Part shown: in pieces, positions 49,736-50,727 of the stretch | How the letters are laid out: each line of letters starts with the position of its first letter | Position numbering within the stretch: position 1 is the first letter of the stretch | Assembly: GCA_009782825.1 (NCBI GenBank) | Contig: WRII01000014.1 | Coordinates: 1 to 50,727, forward strand | Direction: 5' to 3' | DNA from: Peptococcaceae bacterium | Lineage (GTDB): Bacteria; Bacillota; Desulfitobacteriia; Desulfitobacteriales; Syntrophobotulaceae | DNA: 50,727 nucleotides | Program-made: the position numbers and the translations under genes | Notes under the pieces: model-generated | What the model was told of the DNA's origin: nothing | The model's input: only the letters and a program-made list of their open reading frames with translations | Database searches by the model: none

Positions 49736-50341
49736 ATGGATATCATCAAAACCGCCGCAGAATTCATGGCCATGTCCGCTTTAACAGCCCCAAAAACCCG
49801 GGGCCGGGACAGCATTGCCACACGCATCCTCAGCGATCCCTCGGATCTGGAAACCCTCGCCGCCGCTATGGAAGAGGACGCCAAGCAGCCTCTCAAATCC
49901 AACTTCGGCCGTGACGCCAAAAACATACGCGCTTCCCGCTGCGTTGTGTTTGTTTACCTCAAAGAAATCCCCAATCCCGGCCTCAACTGCGGAGCTTGTG
50001 GATTTCCCACTTGCGAGGCCATGTTGAGCCGCCGTTCCTCTTTAACAGAGAAAAGTTCCTTAACAGAAGAACGCCCCTCAGCAGAAGAATGTTCCTTAGT
50101 GGAGGACAGCCCCTTTATGGAGAATCCCTCCCTAAAGAGCGGCCCTTTCTGTGCCTGGCAGATCGTCGATCTCGGCATCGCCACAGGATCAGCCGTCAAA
50201 ACCGCAAGCCTGCATAATGTGGACAACCGCATCATGTACTCCGCTGCCCAAACAGCCTGCCGCCTTGGTTTCATCCCCAGCTGTATGGCTTCGGCGATTC
50301 CCTTGCAAGCCACCAGCAAGAGCATCTACTTTGATCGGTAA
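49736..50341 (+). CDS. DUF2148 ferredoxin-like domain protein with repeat insert
   Basis: A protein of the DUF2148 family, small iron-sulfur-type proteins of anaerobes with unknown role. Family features are AAEFMAMSALTAPKTRGRDS at the start, the cysteine cluster C85-x2-C88-x4-C93, and a fourth Cys (C139) in GPFCAWQIVDLGIATGSAVK. Between C93 and C139, residues ~100-135 hold a degenerate 6-residue repeat (SSLTEK, SSLTEE, RPSAEE, CSLVED...), which lengthens the spacing in the middle of the presumed cluster-binding site. AGGAGG precedes the ATG. It stands divergent from xseA. Confidence 0.87.
   Translation: MDIIKTAAEFMAMSALTAPKTRGRDSIATRILSDPSDLETLAAAMEEDAKQPLKSNFGRDAKNIRASRCVVFVYLKEIPNPGLNCGACGFPTCEAMLSRRSSLTEKSSLTEERPSAEECSLVEDSPFMENPSLKSGPFCAWQIVDLGIATGSAVKTASLHNVDNRIMYSAAQTACRLGFIPSCMASAIPLQATSKSIYFDR
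50030..50137. repeat. Degenerate 18-bp in-frame repeat in the DUF2148 gene
   Basis: About six units of 18 bp encode Ser-Leu-Thr-Glu-like hexapeptides. They differ more from each other than the repeats in cheA or ispA, so they may be older. Confidence 0.8.
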
Positions 50342-50522
50342 AATCTTGCAATCACAGTGTTGGTTCCCTCCAAATACTTGTAAAAGAATGACCTTAAATG
50401 AACCGAATTAAATGCCACATTTAAATAGGCCTCTTTGAAAGCATATTGAGTTACACCAATAATACCATATTGTTCTTAATGCCACAAGAATTTTTCCAAA
50501 TTCCATTCTTCTGGGGGCTATC

Positions 50523-50727
50523 TTACATGAAGAAAATTGCCTTGGAGGGCCCGCTCATTCTTGTACACGCGTGCAAATCCTTGTCACGCATCGCATGGAG
50601 CGCTCCTCCTTTTGGGTCGATGCGCTGCTGCCAGACTTCGCGGTAATAGGTAATATCTTTCTTGCCCTGCCTTGGCAGTTCTATCGCGGGCATGATGTGC
50701 AGAATGTCCGCCGCATCGTCTTCGATG
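50523..50727 (-). CDS. Partial unidentified protein (C-terminal end only)
   Basis: An open frame enters from the right edge and ends at TAA (50525-50523), giving 67 residues with ADILHIMPAIELPRQGKKDI and YYREVWQQRIDPKGGAL. The composition looks like protein, with charged and aromatic residues in a normal mix, but I cannot place it. There is no start in the window. It faces the DUF2148 gene tail to tail across 181 bases with no clear terminator. Confidence 0.4.
   Translation of the reverse strand, partial: IEDDAADILHIMPAIELPRQGKKDITYYREVWQQRIDPKGGALHAMRDKDLHACTRMSGPSKAIFFM

Overview
The window looks like chromosome of a motile, anaerobic low-GC-type Gram-positive bacterium (Bacillota, most likely class Clostridia). 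The grounds are the FliY (CheC-FliN) switch protein, the SwrD/FlbD-type gene, the ArgR-RecN-NadK-TlyA-Dxs-IspA-Xse gene order, a preQ1-I riboswitch, strong AGGAGG ribosome sites and a DUF2148 iron-sulfur protein. I cannot name the species. No rRNA, tRNA or CRISPR array was seen.

Region 1 (1-20000) is a flagellar/chemotaxis block on the minus strand. In transcription order it reads cheA-cheW-cheB-flgC-fliE-fliF-fliG-fliH-fliI-fliJ-flbD-fliL-fliM-fliY-cheY-fliO-fliP. A separate late set, flaG-fliD-fliS-(chaperone-like gene), lies upstream of cheA. The two are separated by one plus-strand AAA ATPase (DUF4143) gene with its own promoter. Genes usual for this operon are absent: flgB before flgC, fliK-flgD-flgE and motAB between fliJ and fliL, and fliQ onward after fliP, where the left edge shows repeats like an IS end. 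CheB has no receiver domain, and the end of fliO is rewritten by a 46-bp tandem duplication.

Region 2 (19800-30100) is on the plus strand. It holds a preQ1 riboswitch and terminator ahead of a queuosine-precursor transporter, then a polar amino-acid ABC transporter whose ATPase carries a 111-bp in-frame triplication. Next is an AT-rich accessory patch with the most striking find: a type III toxin-antitoxin locus (ToxIN/AbiQ type). It has a strong promoter, 2.2 copies of a 34-nt repeat, a terminator, and then a toxN gene reduced to N- and C-terminal pieces in different frames. A membrane zincin-like gene, pyruvate carboxylase, an AbrB-type gene and a GNAT acetyltransferase follow.

Region 3 (30100-50727) is mainly on the minus strand. 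It contains pcrA; an intergenic stretch with a Fur-like tandem box and an orphan long hairpin; and a five-gene operon of unknown role (cysteine desulfurase-like enzyme, two small proteins, two V4R-like proteins). Then comes the classical block xseA-xseB-ispA-DUF212-dxs-tlyA-nadK-argR-recN, interrupted by a large hybrid histidine kinase and a lipoprotein gene. A plus-strand DUF2148 gene and a partial minus-strand gene close the window.

A theme through the window is repeat growth. In-frame 12-, 15-, 18- and 111-bp tandem repeats sit inside otherwise ordinary housekeeping proteins. A 102-bp intergenic repeat occurs three times and a short palindrome four times.
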